Below are positions 36,192-47,269 of a stretch of 64,000 bases of DNA, piece after piece. Position numbers and translations under genes: made by a program. Each line of letters opens with the position of its first letter. Positions within the stretch are counted from its first letter, which is position 1. Source of the stretch: Arcobacter arenosus (GTDB taxonomy: Bacteria > Campylobacterota > Campylobacteria > Campylobacterales > Arcobacteraceae); assembly GCF_005771535.1 (NCBI RefSeq), contig NZ_VANU01000001.1:186001-250000 (forward strand). Reading direction: 5' to 3'. Below the pieces are notes generated by a model. The model saw only the letters and a program-made list of their open reading frames with translations, did not search any database and was not told the DNA's origin.

Positions 36192-36956
36192 TTACTCATC
36201 TACTTGACTTAAAATCACTGCTTTTCCGTCTACTACAGCAACTGTATGCTCATAATGACTACCTCTTAATCCATCTTCACTTACTACATCCCATTCATTT
36301 TCTAAAATAACTGGTTCTCGTGAGTTATGACAAATCATTGGCTCAATACAAAATACCATACCATTTTTTATTTTTGGACCTGATTTTGCATTTCCTGATT
36401 CCAAATAATTAGGAATTTCAGGTTCTCCATGAGGTTTTTTACCAATACCATGTCCACAAAATCTTGTTAATGGTTGAAAACCTCTATTAACAATAAATTT
36501 CTCTATTTCTAAAGATAATTCTTTAAATCGCATTCCCTCTTTTATTATGCTAATTGCATGATATAAAGCATCTTTCGAACAAGCAATTAAAGCTTCATCT
36601 TCTTTTGATATTTGTCCTATAGGCATAGTAATTGCCGCATCACCATACCATCCATCTATTTCACTACCTACATCTAATCCTAAAATATCACCCTCTTTTA
36701 AAACTGTATCATCAGGAATTCCATGAATAATAACTTCATTTAATGAAGTACAAATAGCTCCAGGGAAGCCATATAATCCTTTAAAAGATGGTCTTGCACC
36801 AAGGTTTCGCAAATATGCTTCACCCATTTCATCAACCTCTTTTAGAGTCATTCCTGCTTTAACATTTTGTTCTAGGTATTTTAGTGTTTTAGCAACGGCT
36901 TGAGATGCCGTTGCTAATTTAGATATTTCGTTTGGTTTTCTTAAAGGAATAGCCAT
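36192..36956 (-). CDS. map: Methionine aminopeptidase, type I
   Basis: 254 residues. Removes the first Met from new proteins. Metal ligands are seen in [19 protein letters not shown] (two Asp), [19 protein letters not shown] (His) and the closing GMVFCIEPM and [11 protein letters not shown] (Glu residues), with HGIPDD for substrate. No ribosome site is evident: the start follows the secY stop by six bases and is probably translated by coupling. The standard place after secY. Confidence 0.96.
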   Translation of the reverse strand: MAIPLRKPNEISKLATASQAVAKTLKYLEQNVKAGMTLKEVDEMGEAYLRNLGARPSFKGLYGFPGAICTSLNEVIIHGIPDDTVLKEGDILGLDVGSEIDGWYGDAAITMPIGQISKEDEALIACSKDALYHAISIIKEGMRFKELSLEIEKFIVNRGFQPLTRFCGHGIGKKPHGEPEIPNYLESGNAKSGPKIKNGMVFCIEPMICHNSREPVILENEWDVVSEDGLRGSHYEHTVAVVDGKAVILSQVDE

Positions 36957-36962
36957 AATTAA

Positions 36963-38225
36963 TTACAGTCCAACTGCACTTAAAGTTTCATACTTATTCA
37001 TATATTGTTGAGCTTCAATTTTTCTCATAGTATCAATTGCAACTTGAACAACAATAAGTACAGCAACCCCTCCGAAATAGAAAGGAACACCCATAGCTTT
37101 TACAATTAGCCATGGTAAAGTTGAAATAAGTCCTAAATAGATTGCACCCCAAAGAGTTAATCTACTAGCTACTTCATTTAAAAAATCAGCAGTTGATGCT
37201 CCAGGTCTAACACCAGGAATAAAACCACCTTGTTTTTTTAAGTTTTCAGAAATGTCTTTTGCATTAAATGTAATTGATGCATAGAAGAATGCAAAGAAAA
37301 CTACAAATAAAAACATAAGTACATTAAATGTATATGATTGTGGACTTAAAAAGTCAGCTACCATAAGTAAATATTTATTTTGAGTTCCTTGTAACACTGT
37401 TGCTGGGAACATTAAAATAGCACTTGCAAAAATAGCTGGAATAACACCTGATAAATTCACTTTAATTGGAATATAATTCATTACTCTTTTTTTCTGATTT
37501 TGCATCATAACTTTTCTAGAGTAAGAAACAGGTACTCTTCTTTCACCTAATTCTACATAGATAATTGCTCCAACAGTAGCTAAAATAATTACTAAAATAG
37601 CAATTACTGTTAAGAAATTCATTTGTCCATTATTAACTAAATCAACAGTTCCACCAATTGCACTTGGAATTGCAGAAACAATACCAGCGAAGATAATTAA
37701 TGAAATACCGTTACCAATACCTTTTTGAGTGATTTGTTCACCAATCCACATAAGAAGCATTGTTCCAGTTAACATAGAAATTGATGATACAGCTACAAAT
37801 GTATCCATATCAATTGAAATTGCACTTTGTCCACTTTGTCCAGTTAATGAATTAAGACCCATTGATACACCAACAGATTGAATTAAAGTAATTACAATAG
37901 TTGTATATCTAATGATTTGCATATATTTTTGCATACCATCTCGTTCTTTTTTCATTTTACCAAGGTTAGGGAAAGTTGCTGCTAATAACTCCATAATAAT
38001 TGAAGCTGTAATGTAAGGCATAATACCTAGTGAAATAATAGACAGTCTTTCAACTGCATTACCACTAAACATATTAACAAGACCTAATGCATTGTTTGCA
38101 TTTGAATCGAAGAATTCTTTAACTACGTCTATATTAACTCCAGGAACTGGCACGTATGCCAGTAACCTGTAAAGTAAAATAAAACCTAATGTAATAAGAA
38201 TCTTATTTATTAGATCTTTACTCAT
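36963..38225 (-). CDS. secY: Protein translocase subunit SecY
   Basis: 420 residues, ten membrane helices. The pore protein of the SecYEG channel. Start motif LINKILITLGFILLYRLLAYVPVPGVN with the plug following, SIISLGIMPYITASIIMELL, cytoplasmic loop around AIIYVELGERRVPVSYSRK, and C-terminal GGFIPGVRPG. Start follows rplO by two bases, so translation is coupled. All residues expected for function are present. Confidence 0.97.
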   Translation of the reverse strand: MSKDLINKILITLGFILLYRLLAYVPVPGVNIDVVKEFFDSNANNALGLVNMFSGNAVERLSIISLGIMPYITASIIMELLAATFPNLGKMKKERDGMQKYMQIIRYTTIVITLIQSVGVSMGLNSLTGQSGQSAISIDMDTFVAVSSISMLTGTMLLMWIGEQITQKGIGNGISLIIFAGIVSAIPSAIGGTVDLVNNGQMNFLTVIAILVIILATVGAIIYVELGERRVPVSYSRKVMMQNQKKRVMNYIPIKVNLSGVIPAIFASAILMFPATVLQGTQNKYLLMVADFLSPQSYTFNVLMFLFVVFFAFFYASITFNAKDISENLKKQGGFIPGVRPGASTADFLNEVASRLTLWGAIYLGLISTLPWLIVKAMGVPFYFGGVAVLIVVQVAIDTMRKIEAQQYMNKYETLSAVGL

Positions 38226-38227
38226 AA

Positions 38228-38626
38228 TTAATTTCCAGTAGTTGTTACGTTTTCGTCTTTAATTTTAGATGCTAAGTCTTTTGCAGTTGCACCAATTAAT
38301 TTCACTTTAGTAACAGACTTAGAAAGTTTGTATACAGATTTAATAGTTTCAACTGTAATCTCTTCAAGTGCTGCCACTTGTTTTACTTTTTCAACGTTAA
38401 TTGTATAAGGCTTAGATACTCTTGAAAAGAATCCAATTTTTGGAACTCTTTTTTGAAGTGGCATTTGACCACCTTCAAAGTGTCTTTTAATTTTGTATCC
38501 AGATCTTGATTTTTGACCTTTTTGACCTCTAGTAGAAGTCTTACCCATTCCTGAACCTTGACCTCTACCAACTCTTTTTACGTTTTTAGTACTACCAGAT
38601 GCTGGTTGTAAATTATCTAATGCCAT
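38228..38626 (-). CDS. rplO: 50S ribosomal protein L15
   Basis: 132 residues. Glycine- and arginine-rich N-terminus ([28 protein letters not shown]) that threads into 23S rRNA, then a globular part. AAAGGATAAGAAAG before the ATG. Sits directly after rpsE: rpmD (L30), found between them in many bacteria, is absent, as usual in this phylum. Confidence 0.97.
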   Translation of the reverse strand: MALDNLQPASGSTKNVKRVGRGQGSGMGKTSTRGQKGQKSRSGYKIKRHFEGGQMPLQKRVPKIGFFSRVSKPYTINVEKVKQVAALEEITVETIKSVYKLSKSVTKVKLIGATAKDLASKIKDENVTTTGN

Positions 38627-38631
38627 CTTTC

Positions 38632-39075
38632 TTATCCTTTGATTCTTGCTAATGCTTCAACTGTAGCTTGTACAAGGTTATTTGGATTGTTTGAACCTAA
38701 AGATTTTGCAATAATATCTTTAACACCTGCTAACTCAAGTACTGGTCTAGCCGCACCACCTGCGATAAGTCCTGTACCTTCTGAAGCTGGTTTTAAAAGA
38801 ATTTTACTTGAATTATATTTATGTTCAATATCATGTGTAATTGTAGTACCATGAATGTTAACTTTAACTAAAGACTTGAATGCATCATCTAAAGCTTTTT
38901 TAATTGCATCAGGAACCTCTTTTGCTTTTCCTGTTCCAAATCCTACTGTACCGTTTTTATCTCCAACAACAACTAAAGCTGTAAATCTGAATCTTCTACC
39001 ACCTTTTACAACTTTTGTTACTCTTCCGATTTTAACGATTGCTTCTTGAAAATCTTCTCTATTTACTGCTGCCAT
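38632..39075 (-). CDS. rpsE: 30S ribosomal protein S5
   Basis: 147 residues. [25 protein letters not shown] (double-stranded RNA-binding part) and [18 protein letters not shown] are S5 hallmarks; mutations here affect accuracy and spectinomycin response. Start taken at the second of two adjacent ATG codons, which gives better spacing to AAGGG; the first is possible. Confidence 0.97.
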   Translation of the reverse strand: MAAVNREDFQEAIVKIGRVTKVVKGGRRFRFTALVVVGDKNGTVGFGTGKAKEVPDAIKKALDDAFKSLVKVNIHGTTITHDIEHKYNSSKILLKPASEGTGLIAGGAARPVLELAGVKDIIAKSLGSNNPNNLVQATVEALARIKG

Positions 39076-39084
39076 CATTAACCC

Positions 39085-39447
39085 TTATAATTTAATACCG
39101 TTATCTCTAAGTGCATCAGCGAATGCTGCAACAACACCATGATAAAGGTACCCATTTCTATCAAATTTAACTACTTCAATTCCAGCAGCTTTTAGTTTTT
39201 CTGCAAACTCTGCCGCAACTTTTACTGCACTTTCTTTATTAGCACCAAGTCCTAAAGCTTTAGAACCTGAAGCTGCTAATGTAACACCATCAATATCATT
39301 AATTGCTTGTGCACTTAAGTATTTATTTGATTTGAAAATTGTTACTCTAGGTGTTTCAGCTGTACCTCTTCCGATACTTCCTCTAACTCTTCTTTTTCTG
39401 ATTGCTCTTAAAGAGTTCTTTTTTAATAAATCTTTTGCTCTACTCAT
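39085..39447 (-). CDS. rplR: 50S ribosomal protein L18
   Basis: 120 residues. [35 protein letters not shown] and the end [19 protein letters not shown] are standard for L18, which holds 5S rRNA with L5. AAGGTGTGAAGT before the ATG. Confidence 0.97.
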   Translation of the reverse strand: MSRAKDLLKKNSLRAIRKRRVRGSIGRGTAETPRVTIFKSNKYLSAQAINDIDGVTLAASGSKALGLGANKESAVKVAAEFAEKLKAAGIEVVKFDRNGYLYHGVVAAFADALRDNGIKL

Positions 39448-39457
39448 ACTTCACACC

Positions 39458-39991
39458 TTACTTAGCAGTTTTACCAGCTTTTCTAACGATATGCTCGTCA
39501 GTATATTTCACACCTTTACCTTTGTATGGTTCAGGAGCTCTAAAGCCTCTAATAATTGCAGCAGCTTGACCAACTTGTTGTTTGTCAGCACCTTTTACGT
39601 GAATAATGTTTTTCTCAACAGTAATATCTAATCCATCAGCGATATCATAGTTAATTGGGTGAGAATAACCTAATTGTAGTTCTAATACTTTACCTTTTAC
39701 AGCAGCTCTATAACCAACACCGTTGATTTCAAGAGATTTTTGGAAACCTTCAGATAAACCAACAACTGCATTGTTAATTAATGCTCTATAAGTTCCCCAG
39801 AAAGCAGAAGATTCTTTAGTTTCTCCAACTTTTTCTAAAACAATTTCATTGTTTTCAATTTTAGTTTCAACTCTTCCGTGTGTTTCAACAGGAATAGTTT
39901 TGTTCCCTTTTTTTACGTTTACTACTGTACCATCAACTGTTACTTCAACACCTGATGGGATAGCGATAGGTTTTTTTCCAATTCTAGACAT
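39458..39991 (-). CDS. rplF: 50S ribosomal protein L6
   Basis: 177 residues: [16 protein letters not shown] at the start, two similar alpha-beta domains, and the C-terminal signature [22 protein letters not shown]. Binds 23S rRNA near the sarcin-ricin loop. GGAGAGTGTA before the ATG. Confidence 0.97.
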   Translation of the reverse strand: MSRIGKKPIAIPSGVEVTVDGTVVNVKKGNKTIPVETHGRVETKIENNEIVLEKVGETKESSAFWGTYRALINNAVVGLSEGFQKSLEINGVGYRAAVKGKVLELQLGYSHPINYDIADGLDITVEKNIIHVKGADKQQVGQAAAIIRGFRAPEPYKGKGVKYTDEHIVRKAGKTAK

Positions 39992-40000
39992 TACACTCTC

Positions 40001-40399
40001 CTACCATACAGTACAAAGCACTTCACCACCAACTTTTGCAGCGTGTGCTTCATCATTTGCAATTACACCTTTGTTTGTAGAAACAATGATTGTACCATAT
40101 CCGTTTTTAAAACTTTTAATCTCTTCAGCACCCTTGTAAACTCTTCTACCTGGTGTTGAAACTCTTTTGATTTCGTTAATAACTGAGTTGTCGTTATCGT
40201 CATATTTCAATGTTACTTGAATAGTCTTTTTGTTATTTTCACCATCAATTACTTTGAAAGATTCAATATACTCTTTTTGTTGTAAAACTTCTAAGATACC
40301 AACAACTGTATTAGAATGTAATAATGTTGCAACTTCTAATTTTCTCATTGCAGCATTTCTAATTCTAGTTAAAGCATCTGCGATAATATCATTCATCAT
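40001..40399 (-). CDS. rpsH: 30S ribosomal protein S8
   Basis: 132 residues: [20 protein letters not shown] at the start and [26 protein letters not shown] at the end, as in other S8 proteins. Binds helix 21 of 16S rRNA and represses the spc operon in E. coli. First of two ATG codons, with GGAGAATAAAAGCT before it. Confidence 0.97.
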   Translation of the reverse strand: MMNDIIADALTRIRNAAMRKLEVATLLHSNTVVGILEVLQQKEYIESFKVIDGENNKKTIQVTLKYDDNDNSVINEIKRVSTPGRRVYKGAEEIKSFKNGYGTIIVSTNKGVIANDEAHAAKVGGEVLCTVW

Positions 40400-40412
40400 A
40401 GCTTTTATTCTC

Positions 40413-40598
40413 CTACCAACTAGATTTCTTAACGCCAGGAAGTAATCCCTCGTTAGCCATTTTTCTTAAACATACTCTACAAAGACCAAAGTCTCTATAT
40501 ACTGAATGTGGTCTACCACATACTGAACATCTTGTATATGCTCTTGAAGAGAACTTAGGAGTTCTCTTTTGTTTAGCAATCATAGATTTCTTTGCCAT
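40413..40598 (-). CDS. rpsN: 30S ribosomal protein S14, zinc-binding type Z
   Basis: 61 residues, the short C+ form: [21 protein letters not shown] holds two CxxC pairs for zinc. Start overlaps the rplE stop by one base, so translation is coupled. The longer zinc-free form is not present in the window. Confidence 0.97.
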   Translation of the reverse strand: MAKKSMIAKQKRTPKFSSRAYTRCSVCGRPHSVYRDFGLCRVCLRKMANEGLLPGVKKSSW

Positions 40599-41146
40599 TA
40601 CGCTCTTCCTTTAGTAAATGGAACTCCAACAAGCTCTAATAATCTATATGCTTCTTGATCATTGTTAGCAGTTGTTGAAATTGAAATATTCATACCGTGA
40701 GTTTTGATAATGTTATCATAAACTACTTCTGGGAACATTAATTGTTCATCAAGACCAAAGTTAAAGTTACCTTGACCATCAAAACCATTTCTGTTTAAAC
40801 CTCTAAAGTCTTTTACTCTTGGTAAAGCGATTGAACATAATTTATCTAAGAATGTATACATTTGTTCACCTCTAAGAGTTACTTTAACACCTACAGGATA
40901 ACCTTCTCTTACTTTAAAACCAGCAACTGATTTTTTAGCAATAACTTTAACAGCTTGTTGACCAGCGATTAAAGAGATTGTATCTTGAATGTTTTGCATT
41001 AATTTAGAATCTTTCATTGCTTCACCTGCACCAACAGAGATAACAACTTTGTCTAATTTAGCAGTTAACATTTTATTTTTAGGAAATTCAGTTTCTAAAA
41101 CTGGTTTAATCTCTTCGTTATATCTTACTTGTAATCTTGATGCCAT
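40598..41146 (-). CDS. rplE: 50S ribosomal protein L5
   Basis: 182 residues from the ATG at 41146 (AAGG eight bases before); it begins one base after the rplX stop. Motifs: [51 protein letters not shown] and the end [14 protein letters not shown]. Binds 5S rRNA and contacts P-site tRNA. Confidence 0.97.
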   Translation of the reverse strand: MASRLQVRYNEEIKPVLETEFPKNKMLTAKLDKVVISVGAGEAMKDSKLMQNIQDTISLIAGQQAVKVIAKKSVAGFKVREGYPVGVKVTLRGEQMYTFLDKLCSIALPRVKDFRGLNRNGFDGQGNFNFGLDEQLMFPEVVYDNIIKTHGMNISISTTANNDQEAYRLLELVGVPFTKGRA

Positions 41147-41147
41147 A

Positions 41148-41378
41148 TTATTCACCTTCTACTTTTGCTACATTTGAGATATCAATTGGCATCTCTTTGT
41201 TTACAAATCCACCATCTTTATTTTCTTCAGATGGTTTAACAGTTTTTTTAGCAACTTTACAATCTTTTACAATTACTTGTTTTTTTGATGGGATTACAGC
41301 TAAAACTTCACCAGTTTTACCTTTATCATCACCAGCGATGATTTTTACAGTATCACCTTTTTTAATTTTTAAAGCCAT
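41148..41378 (-). CDS. rplX: 50S ribosomal protein L24
   Basis: 76 residues: a KOW domain ([25 protein letters not shown]) starts the protein. Initiates 50S assembly. It is short compared with E. coli L24 (104), as usual in this phylum. Shares one base with the rplN stop. Confidence 0.97.
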   Translation of the reverse strand: MALKIKKGDTVKIIAGDDKGKTGEVLAVIPSKKQVIVKDCKVAKKTVKPSEENKDGGFVNKEMPIDISNVAKVEGE

Positions 41379-41746
41379 TATAGTACCTCCGGAGCAAGTG
41401 AAACAATTTTCATGAATCCTGCATATCTAACTTCTCTAGCTACAGGTCCAAAGATTCTTGTTCCAATTGGTTCTTTTTTAGCATCAAGGATAACTGCAGC
41501 GTTGTCATCAAATCTAATTAAAGATCCGTTTTCTCTTTGAACTTCTTTATGAGTTCTTACAACAACAGCTTTAACAACAGCACCTTTTTTAACTTTACCA
41601 GTTGGTAAAGCTTTTTTAACTGATGCTACAATTACATCACCAACAGAAGCATATCTTCTGTGACTTCCACCAAGAACTTTGATACACATGATCTCTTTAG
41701 CACCAGTGTTATCAGCTACATTTAATCTAGTAAAACTTTGAATCAT
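41378..41746 (-). CDS. rplN: 50S ribosomal protein L14
   Basis: 122 residues: [20 protein letters not shown] and the end [21 protein letters not shown] are invariant L14 marks. It contacts the 30S subunit at a bridge and is the site bound by RsfS. Shares one base with rpsQ. Confidence 0.98.
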   Translation of the reverse strand: MIQSFTRLNVADNTGAKEIMCIKVLGGSHRRYASVGDVIVASVKKALPTGKVKKGAVVKAVVVRTHKEVQRENGSLIRFDDNAAVILDAKKEPIGTRIFGPVAREVRYAGFMKIVSLAPEVL

Positions 41747-41997
41747 TATTTAACTCCTGTAGCAACAATTTTCTTTAATCTGAAAGATTTAGTTTTTGAT
41801 AATGGTCTACACTCAATAGCAATTACAGTATCACCTTCATTTAACTCATTTCTTTCATCATGAACTAAGTATTTTTTAAATCTCTTAACAGTCTTGTGGT
41901 ATTTTGGGTGTAAAACGTATCTAGTAACTAATACTGAAGCAGTTTTATCACCAGATTTTTTTACTACAACACCTTGAATCTCTCTTTTATGTGTCAT
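41746..41997 (-). CDS. rpsQ: 30S ribosomal protein S17
   Basis: 83 residues: [24 protein letters not shown] and [28 protein letters not shown] are the OB-fold of S17. Binds the 5' domain of 16S rRNA. Twelve bases after rpmC. Confidence 0.97.
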   Translation of the reverse strand: MTHKREIQGVVVKKSGDKTASVLVTRYVLHPKYHKTVKRFKKYLVHDERNELNEGDTVIAIECRPLSKTKSFRLKKIVATGVK

Positions 41998-42008
41998 ACT
42001 TTAGATCC

Positions 42009-42200
42009 TTACTTAGCTTTAGCTGCAGTAATTGCTGTTTGAATTCTAGCGATATCTTTTTTTGCCGCTCTTAATTCAGAAGTATTTGTTAACTGCATAG
42101 TTTTTAGCTTAGCTTTTAATTCAAAAAGAAGCACCTTTTTCTCTTTTAATAACTCGTTTAGCTCTTGTAAGCTTTTTTCATTTAAATCAGAATAAATCAT
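42009..42200 (-). CDS. rpmC: 50S ribosomal protein L29
   Basis: 63 residues, two helices ([19 protein letters not shown] and [20 protein letters not shown]). Sits at the peptide exit, near SRP and trigger factor. Start taken as the ATG at 42200 with AGAGAAAG before it; a GTG two codons earlier is possible. Overlaps the end of rplP by 14 bases. Confidence 0.94.
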   Translation of the reverse strand: MIYSDLNEKSLQELNELLKEKKVLLFELKAKLKTMQLTNTSELRAAKKDIARIQTAITAAKAK

Positions 42201-42612
42201 TTTCACTTTCTCTACTTACAATTTTAGTTTTGAATGGTAATTTATGTTGAGCTAAAGTTAATGCTCCTTTAGCTAATTCTTCAGAAACACCAGCCATTTC
42301 GAAACATACTCTACCTGGCTTGATATTCATTACCCACTTATCGATTGGACCTTTACCTTTACCCATTCTCACTTCTAGTGGTCTTTTAGTTAAAGGTTTA
42401 TGAGGGAATACCATAATCCAAACTTTACCTTGTCTTTTGATAGCTCTTGTCATTGCAATTCTGGCAGCTTCAATTTGTCTTGAATCGATTCTTCCATGTT
42501 CAACTGCTTTGATTCCAAACTCACCATAAGCAAGAGAGTTAGCTCTCATAGATTTACCTCTATTTCTTCCCTTCATTTGCTTTCTGTATTTTGTTCTTTT
42601 AGGCATTAACAT
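42187..42612 (-). CDS. rplP: 50S ribosomal protein L16
   Basis: 141 residues: [19 protein letters not shown], then [27 protein letters not shown] and [18 protein letters not shown]. It shapes the A site and peptidyl transferase centre. Its last 14 bases overlap rpmC, an unusually long overlap but the L16 end reads normally ([14 protein letters not shown]). Confidence 0.97.
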   Translation of the reverse strand: MLMPKRTKYRKQMKGRNRGKSMRANSLAYGEFGIKAVEHGRIDSRQIEAARIAMTRAIKRQGKVWIMVFPHKPLTKRPLEVRMGKGKGPIDKWVMNIKPGRVCFEMAGVSEELAKGALTLAQHKLPFKTKIVSRESENDLF

Positions 42613-42615
42613 AAT

Positions 42616-43317
42616 TTATTTACCTCTTCTTTTACTTGGTCTTCTTTTTTGTGGTTTTGAAGATTCTGGTTTTTCTGCAGGGATACCTTTAGCAAGTACT
42701 TCACCTTTGAAAATCCAAACTTTAATACCAATACAACCATAAGTTGTATGTGCTTCAGCGAAACCATAATCAATTCTTGCTCTTAGTGTATGTAAAGGAA
42801 CTCTACCCTCTAAATACCACTCAGTTCTAGCCATTTCAGCTCCACCAAGTCTACCAGAAACAGAAACTTTGATACCCTTAGCACCAGATTTAATTGCATT
42901 TTGCATAACTCTTTTCATAGCTCTTCTAAATGCAACTCTTCTTTCTAGTTGTTGTGCAACGTTTTCAGCAGCTAATTGACCAGAAAGTTGTGGCTTTCTC
43001 TCTTCTTTAATGTTAACTGCGATTTCTTTACCAACTAATGCAGAAAGATTGTTTTTTAATTTTTCAACATCTGCACCTTTTTTACCAATGATGATACCAG
43101 GTCTAGCTGCAACAACAGTAACTCTAACTTTCTTAGCAGTTCTTTCTACGATTGTTTGAGCAATACCAGCATAGTATAATTCTTTTTTAACATACTTTCT
43201 GATTTTGTCATCTTCAGCAACGTTTGCAGGCATATTAGAGAATTTAGGAAACCATCTTGATTCCCAGTTTCTGTTGATACCTAATCTTAAACCTATTGGA
43301 TTAACTTTTTGACCCAT
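42616..43317 (-). CDS. rpsC: 30S ribosomal protein S3
   Basis: 233 residues: [21 protein letters not shown], the KH domain [22 protein letters not shown], and [31 protein letters not shown]. Part of the mRNA entry helicase with S4 and S5. Shares one base with rplV and has a basic tail. Confidence 0.98.
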   Translation of the reverse strand: MGQKVNPIGLRLGINRNWESRWFPKFSNMPANVAEDDKIRKYVKKELYYAGIAQTIVERTAKKVRVTVVAARPGIIIGKKGADVEKLKNNLSALVGKEIAVNIKEERKPQLSGQLAAENVAQQLERRVAFRRAMKRVMQNAIKSGAKGIKVSVSGRLGGAEMARTEWYLEGRVPLHTLRARIDYGFAEAHTTYGCIGIKVWIFKGEVLAKGIPAEKPESSKPQKRRPSKRRGK

Positions 43318-43649
43318 TACTTATCTCCTTTTTCAGCAGCCGCTACTTCAATCATAATGTGTGCAGTTGGTTTATGTTTTGGTGATGCACTACCTCTTGC
43401 TCTTGGAGTGAATCTTTTTAAAACTGGACCTTTATCTACTCTAGCAGATGTAATTACCGCTTCTTCTGGCTCTAAACCAGCATTTGCTACAGCAGAAGCA
43501 ATAACTTTTGAAATAATACCAGCAGCTTTGTTAGGAGTGAACTCTAAAGATGCAATAGCATACTCAGCATTCATACCTTGAACTTCTCTTGCAATTAATC
43601 TTGCTTTTGTTGGAGAAACTCTAATAAATCTTAATATAGCTTTACCCAT
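43317..43649 (-). CDS. rplV: 50S ribosomal protein L22
   Basis: 110 residues: [22 protein letters not shown] and the end [23 protein letters not shown], where the loop lines the exit tunnel (macrolide site). Three bases after rpsS. Confidence 0.97.
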   Translation of the reverse strand: MGKAILRFIRVSPTKARLIAREVQGMNAEYAIASLEFTPNKAAGIISKVIASAVANAGLEPEEAVITSARVDKGPVLKRFTPRARGSASPKHKPTAHIMIEVAAAEKGDK

Positions 43650-43651
43650 TA

Positions 43652-43927
43652 TTACGCCTTCTTCTGTACAGAGCCTTTATGACCCTTGAATGTTCTAGTT
43701 GGAGCAAATTCACCTAATTTGTAACCAACGTGGTTTTCAGTAACTAGTACTGGTACAAAGTTTCTTCCGTTATGCACATTAAATGTTAAACCAATCATAT
43801 CAGGTAAAACCATTGATCTTCTTGACCAAGTTTTAATTGGTTTTTTATCGTTAGCTTCATTAGCTTTGATAACTTTTTTCATTAAGTGTGCGTCTACAAA
43901 TGGACCTTTTTTTATTGATCTTGCCAT
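43652..43927 (-). CDS. rpsS: 30S ribosomal protein S19
   Basis: 91 residues: [19 protein letters not shown] and [28 protein letters not shown] with the C-terminal [14 protein letters not shown]. Lies in the 30S head, in bridge B1a. Nine bases after rplB. Confidence 0.98.
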   Translation of the reverse strand: MARSIKKGPFVDAHLMKKVIKANEANDKKPIKTWSRRSMVLPDMIGLTFNVHNGRNFVPVLVTENHVGYKLGEFAPTRTFKGHKGSVQKKA

Positions 43928-43936
43928 CTTAAACCC

Positions 43937-44764
43937 TTACTTCTTTCTTCTTGAAATGATTAATTTATCACTAGCTTTTTTCTTTCTAGTTTTATAACCT
44001 TTAGTTGGCATACCCCAAGGAGTAACTGGATGTCTTCCTGAGTTAGTTTTACCTTCACCACCACCATGAGGGTGATCAATTGGGTTCATCGCAGAACCTC
44101 TAGTTTGTGGTCTAATACCAAGGTGTCTAGTTCTACCAGCTTTACCAATTACCATGTTTGAGAAATCTTCGTTTCCAACAACACCAATAGTTGCAATACA
44201 AACACCTAAGATTTTTCTCATCTCACCTGATGGTAATCTTAAAATAACATATTTGTCTTCTCTACCCATAATTTGTGCATATGCACCAGCAGATCTTACT
44301 AATTGTCCACCTTTTCCAGGTTTAAGCTCAACATTGTGAACCATTGTACCAACTGGAATTGCTTTTAAAGTCATTGCGTTACCTGGGATAATATCTAATC
44401 CAGATTCAGCTGCTTGAACTTTATCTCCAACTTTTAATCCTGATGGTTGTAAGATATATCTTTTATCACCATCTAAGTAGTTTACTAAACAAATTCTACA
44501 GTTTCTGTATGGATCGTACTCAATAGTAGCTACTGTTCCTTCAACACCAAATTTATTTCTTTTGAAGTCAATAATTCTATATAATTTTTTAGCACCTGCT
44601 TCTTTGTGTCTTGAAGTAATTCTACCGTTATTATTTCTACCAGCTTTTGCGCTAATTCTTTTTAATAAAGATCTAACTGTTGGCTTAGAAGTAATATCAG
44701 AAGTATCCATAACAGACATGAATCTTCTTGCAGGAGTTATTGGTCTAAATTTTTTAATTGCCAT
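43937..44764 (-). CDS. rplB: 50S ribosomal protein L2
   Basis: 275 residues: [21 protein letters not shown] at the start, and [21 protein letters not shown]-type motif ([17 protein letters not shown]) near the C-terminus, with the conserved His close to the peptidyl transferase centre. Needed for subunit joining and activity. Confidence 0.98.
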   Translation of the reverse strand: MAIKKFRPITPARRFMSVMDTSDITSKPTVRSLLKRISAKAGRNNNGRITSRHKEAGAKKLYRIIDFKRNKFGVEGTVATIEYDPYRNCRICLVNYLDGDKRYILQPSGLKVGDKVQAAESGLDIIPGNAMTLKAIPVGTMVHNVELKPGKGGQLVRSAGAYAQIMGREDKYVILRLPSGEMRKILGVCIATIGVVGNEDFSNMVIGKAGRTRHLGIRPQTRGSAMNPIDHPHGGGEGKTNSGRHPVTPWGMPTKGYKTRKKKASDKLIISRRKK

Positions 44765-44775
44765 CTATAATCTCC

Positions 44776-45057
44776 TTACGCTGATAAGTTCGCAATTTCT
44801 GCGTCTTCTGGTAATGTAACATAGAATTTTTTGAAGTCTGGTCTTTTTCCAGGTCTTCCTCTAAATCTTTTAACTTTACCATCTTGTCTTAAAGAGTTGA
44901 TTTTTAATGGAGTAACACCAAAATACTCTTTAAATACTTCTTTTAAACCGTTTTTAGTCATTCTAGGACTAGTTTGAACAACGATTACACCGTTTTCTTG
45001 AAGCTCGATTGTCTTTTCTGTGTATAATATTGCTTTAATATCTGTAATATCTGCCAT
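44776..45057 (-). CDS. rplW: 50S ribosomal protein L23
   Basis: 93 residues: [23 protein letters not shown] and the C-terminal [23 protein letters not shown]. Docking site of trigger factor and SRP at the tunnel exit. One base after rplD. Confidence 0.96.
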   Translation of the reverse strand: MADITDIKAILYTEKTIELQENGVIVVQTSPRMTKNGLKEVFKEYFGVTPLKINSLRQDGKVKRFRGRPGKRPDFKKFYVTLPEDAEIANLSA

Positions 45058-45058
45058 C

Positions 45059-45649
45059 TTACGCCTCTTTTGTTAATGATTCAAGTACTTCTTTTTCAAC
45101 AAGTACTGAATGGTATGCTGCAACTACATAAGCATTTACTTCTTGTCTTTCAATCATGTAACAGTTTTTAACGTTTCTGAACGCTAAGTATGTTTTTTCA
45201 TCAATTGTATTAACAATTACTAATGTATCTCTTGCATTTAATGCACTAATGATTGAAACCGCATCTTTAGTTTTACCAGATTCAACTTTGATTGAATCAG
45301 CAACAAATAAAGAACCATTGTCAGCTTGAGCGTTAATAGCATATTTTAATGCTAAAGCTTTTTGCTTTTTGTTGATCTTTTGGTTGTAGTTTCTTTTTGT
45401 AGGTCCAAATACTTGACCCCCACCAACGAATAATGGTGATCTTTTAGAACCCCATCTAGCTCCACCAGAACCTTTTTGAGCTTTAGGTTTTTTACCACCA
45501 CCGCTTACTTCAGATCTATTCTTAACTCTAGCAGTGTTTGCTCTTTGAGCAGCTAAGTAAGATTTAACATAAAGATATAAATTGTGTGAGTTAATGTCTT
45601 TAAAAGACTCTGGTAACTCATTTGTGTTTACTGCTACTGCGTTACTCAT
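45059..45649 (-). CDS. rplD: 50S ribosomal protein L4
   Basis: 196 residues. The extended loop [36 protein letters not shown] reaches the tunnel; in E. coli L4 is the repressor of the S10 operon, acting on the leader. Overlaps rplC by four bases. Confidence 0.97.
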   Translation of the reverse strand: MSNAVAVNTNELPESFKDINSHNLYLYVKSYLAAQRANTARVKNRSEVSGGGKKPKAQKGSGGARWGSKRSPLFVGGGQVFGPTKRNYNQKINKKQKALALKYAINAQADNGSLFVADSIKVESGKTKDAVSIISALNARDTLVIVNTIDEKTYLAFRNVKNCYMIERQEVNAYVVAAYHSVLVEKEVLESLTKEA

Positions 45650-46221
45650 TTAGCAATCCTTACTTTTCCTAATCTACCATTTGATCCAGAAACTGAACCT
45701 TTTACAACTAATATACCTGTTTCTGCGTCAAATGAAACAACTTCATTTTTAACAGTTACATTTGTATTTCCGTATTGTCCTGGCATTTTTTTACCTGGCA
45801 TAACTCTACCTGGCCATTCACAGTTACCGATAGAACCAACTCTTCTACCCATTCTGTGTCCGTGTGATGCTCTACCACCAGCGAAGTTCCATCTTTTAAC
45901 TCCACCTGAAAAACCTCTACCTTTAGTTTTAAAAGTTGTTTTTAAAACTTTAGCTTCAGCTAATACAGATACATCTAAATCACCAGCTTCAGTATTTGCT
46001 ACATTTAATGTTGCAAATCTATTAAACTCTTTGCTTAATCCGAATTTTTTTTGTTGACCTTCGATTGCTTTATTGAATTTCTTCCCTGAAGCATACGAAA
46101 CAAGTGCTACACCCTCATTAACGTCACATACTTTAGTATCAAGAACTTTTAAAAGTGTAACTGGTGTTGCAGGAACTGAAACAGTTCTACTCATACCGAT
46201 TTTTTCTACGATAAATTCCAT
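45646..46221 (-). CDS. rplC: 50S ribosomal protein L3
   Basis: 191 residues. Start [13 protein letters not shown] and the central [30 protein letters not shown] with [17 protein letters not shown] are normal L3; the loop reaches the peptidyl transferase centre. Starts 16 bases after rpsJ. Confidence 0.97.
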   Translation of the reverse strand: MEFIVEKIGMSRTVSVPATPVTLLKVLDTKVCDVNEGVALVSYASGKKFNKAIEGQQKKFGLSKEFNRFATLNVANTEAGDLDVSVLAEAKVLKTTFKTKGRGFSGGVKRWNFAGGRASHGHRMGRRVGSIGNCEWPGRVMPGKKMPGQYGNTNVTVKNEVVSFDAETGILVVKGSVSGSNGRLGKVRIAK

Positions 46222-46237
46222 TTATTACCCTTTCTTC

Positions 46238-46552
46238 TTATTCTTGACCCATTGATCTAACTTCAACATCAACTTCTGGAGCTAAGTCTAGCTTCATAAG
46301 AGAATCAACTGTGTCTGGAGTTGCAGCAATGATATCAATCATTCTTGTGTGAACTCTAATTTCAAATTGCTCTCTAGCGTCTTTGTTTACGTGAGGACCT
46401 TTAAGAACTGTATATTTTCTGATCTTTGTTGGTAAAGGTATTGGACCTCTCAACTCAGCACCAGTTCTTTTAACAGCTTCAACGATTGAAGCAACACTTC
46501 TGTCTAAAACTCTATGATCATAAGCTTTAAGCTTTAATCTAATTTTTTCCAT
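46238..46552 (-). CDS. rpsJ: 30S ribosomal protein S10
   Basis: 104 residues: [42 protein letters not shown] and VHTRMIDI are standard S10. First gene of the operon; AAAGGAAAAAAC before the ATG. S10 also serves as NusE in antitermination. Confidence 0.98.
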   Translation of the reverse strand: MEKIRLKLKAYDHRVLDRSVASIVEAVKRTGAELRGPIPLPTKIRKYTVLKGPHVNKDAREQFEIRVHTRMIDIIAATPDTVDSLMKLDLAPEVDVEVRSMGQE

Positions 46553-46574
46553 GTTTTTTCCTTTAAAGAACTCG

Positions 46575-46649
46575 TTAGATGTACCGAAAAAAGTACTCTA
46601 ACCACTTTTAGTGGACGCGGATTATAACTTAATCTTTGTTAAATGTCAA
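46575..46649 (-). promoter_or_regulatory. rpsJ promoter and hairpin-rich leader of the S10-spc operon
   Basis: On the minus strand a perfect TTGACA (46644-46649), a 17-base spacer and a perfect TATAAT (46621-46626) form a consensus promoter. The about 60-base leader folds into two hairpins: CCACT-AAA-AGTGG (46602-46614) and TTAGA-GTAC / GTAC-TCTAA type arms (46575-46601) with a CGAAAAAA loop, as read on the + strand. Such a leader could carry L4 or other control; this is inference. Confidence 0.75.
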
Positions 46650-46801
46650 GAGTTATGGTATTTCTATGAATATTTTAGAATATTTTTATCCTTTTTAAAA
46701 GGACAATAAGTATTAATTGTGATATCTTTTAAGCAATATGAAAGTTTAACCCTATTTTTATGACAATTTATATAAAGTTATATTTTTAAAAAGGAGACAA
46801 T

Positions 46802-47218
46802 GTGATTCAAAAAACACATTTAATAGAAGATGACAATGGTTACAAAAAATATAACTATTTTGAGATATCTGAAGGATTAAAAGAGATATTAGATGATGAA
46901 TACTATTTATATAATAGTAATGAATTCAAAAAAACTGATTTGGTAGAAGAGTTATATAAAACAAATTTTATAGATAAATATGATGAAGTTACACAAAAAG
47001 AGGTTTTTGATTTATATATTAATAATGAAGAGTTTAAGAAAAAAGCTCAATTTGTATATTCTATTATTGATAGGGATAAATATATTAATTTTGTAAATAA
47101 AAACAGTGAGTTGGAAAATCCAAATGATTTAATTATCAAATACTTTATATTAGATTCTTCTGGAGTAAAAGTTCAAATTTACCATATAAGTATAATTGAC
47201 GTATCTTTTGTATTTTAG
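46802..47218 (+). CDS. Hypothetical protein, no family recognised
   Basis: 138 residues, soluble, rich in Asp, Glu, Lys and Tyr; no signal peptide, cysteine or metal motif. The sequence KEILDDEYYLYNSNEF and later FDLYINNEEFKKKAQFVYSIIDRDKYINF suggest an all-helical fold with a closing strand. GTG start with a strong AAGGAG six bases before. It stands alone at the beginning of the rather loosely packed stretch after the ribosomal operon. Function cannot be inferred. Confidence 0.55.
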   Translation: MIQKTHLIEDDNGYKKYNYFEISEGLKEILDDEYYLYNSNEFKKTDLVEELYKTNFIDKYDEVTQKEVFDLYINNEEFKKKAQFVYSIIDRDKYINFVNKNSELENPNDLIIKYFILDSSGVKVQIYHISIIDVSFVF

Positions 47219-47269
47219 TCTGTATTTTATTTATATATAAATTGATTCTTTATAGTAATCAATTTTCGT

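Noticed and set aside
38639-40445. Several open frames on the + strand opposite the ribosomal protein genes
   Set aside because: They mirror highly conserved genes on the other strand, have no ribosome sites and have biased composition; shadows.
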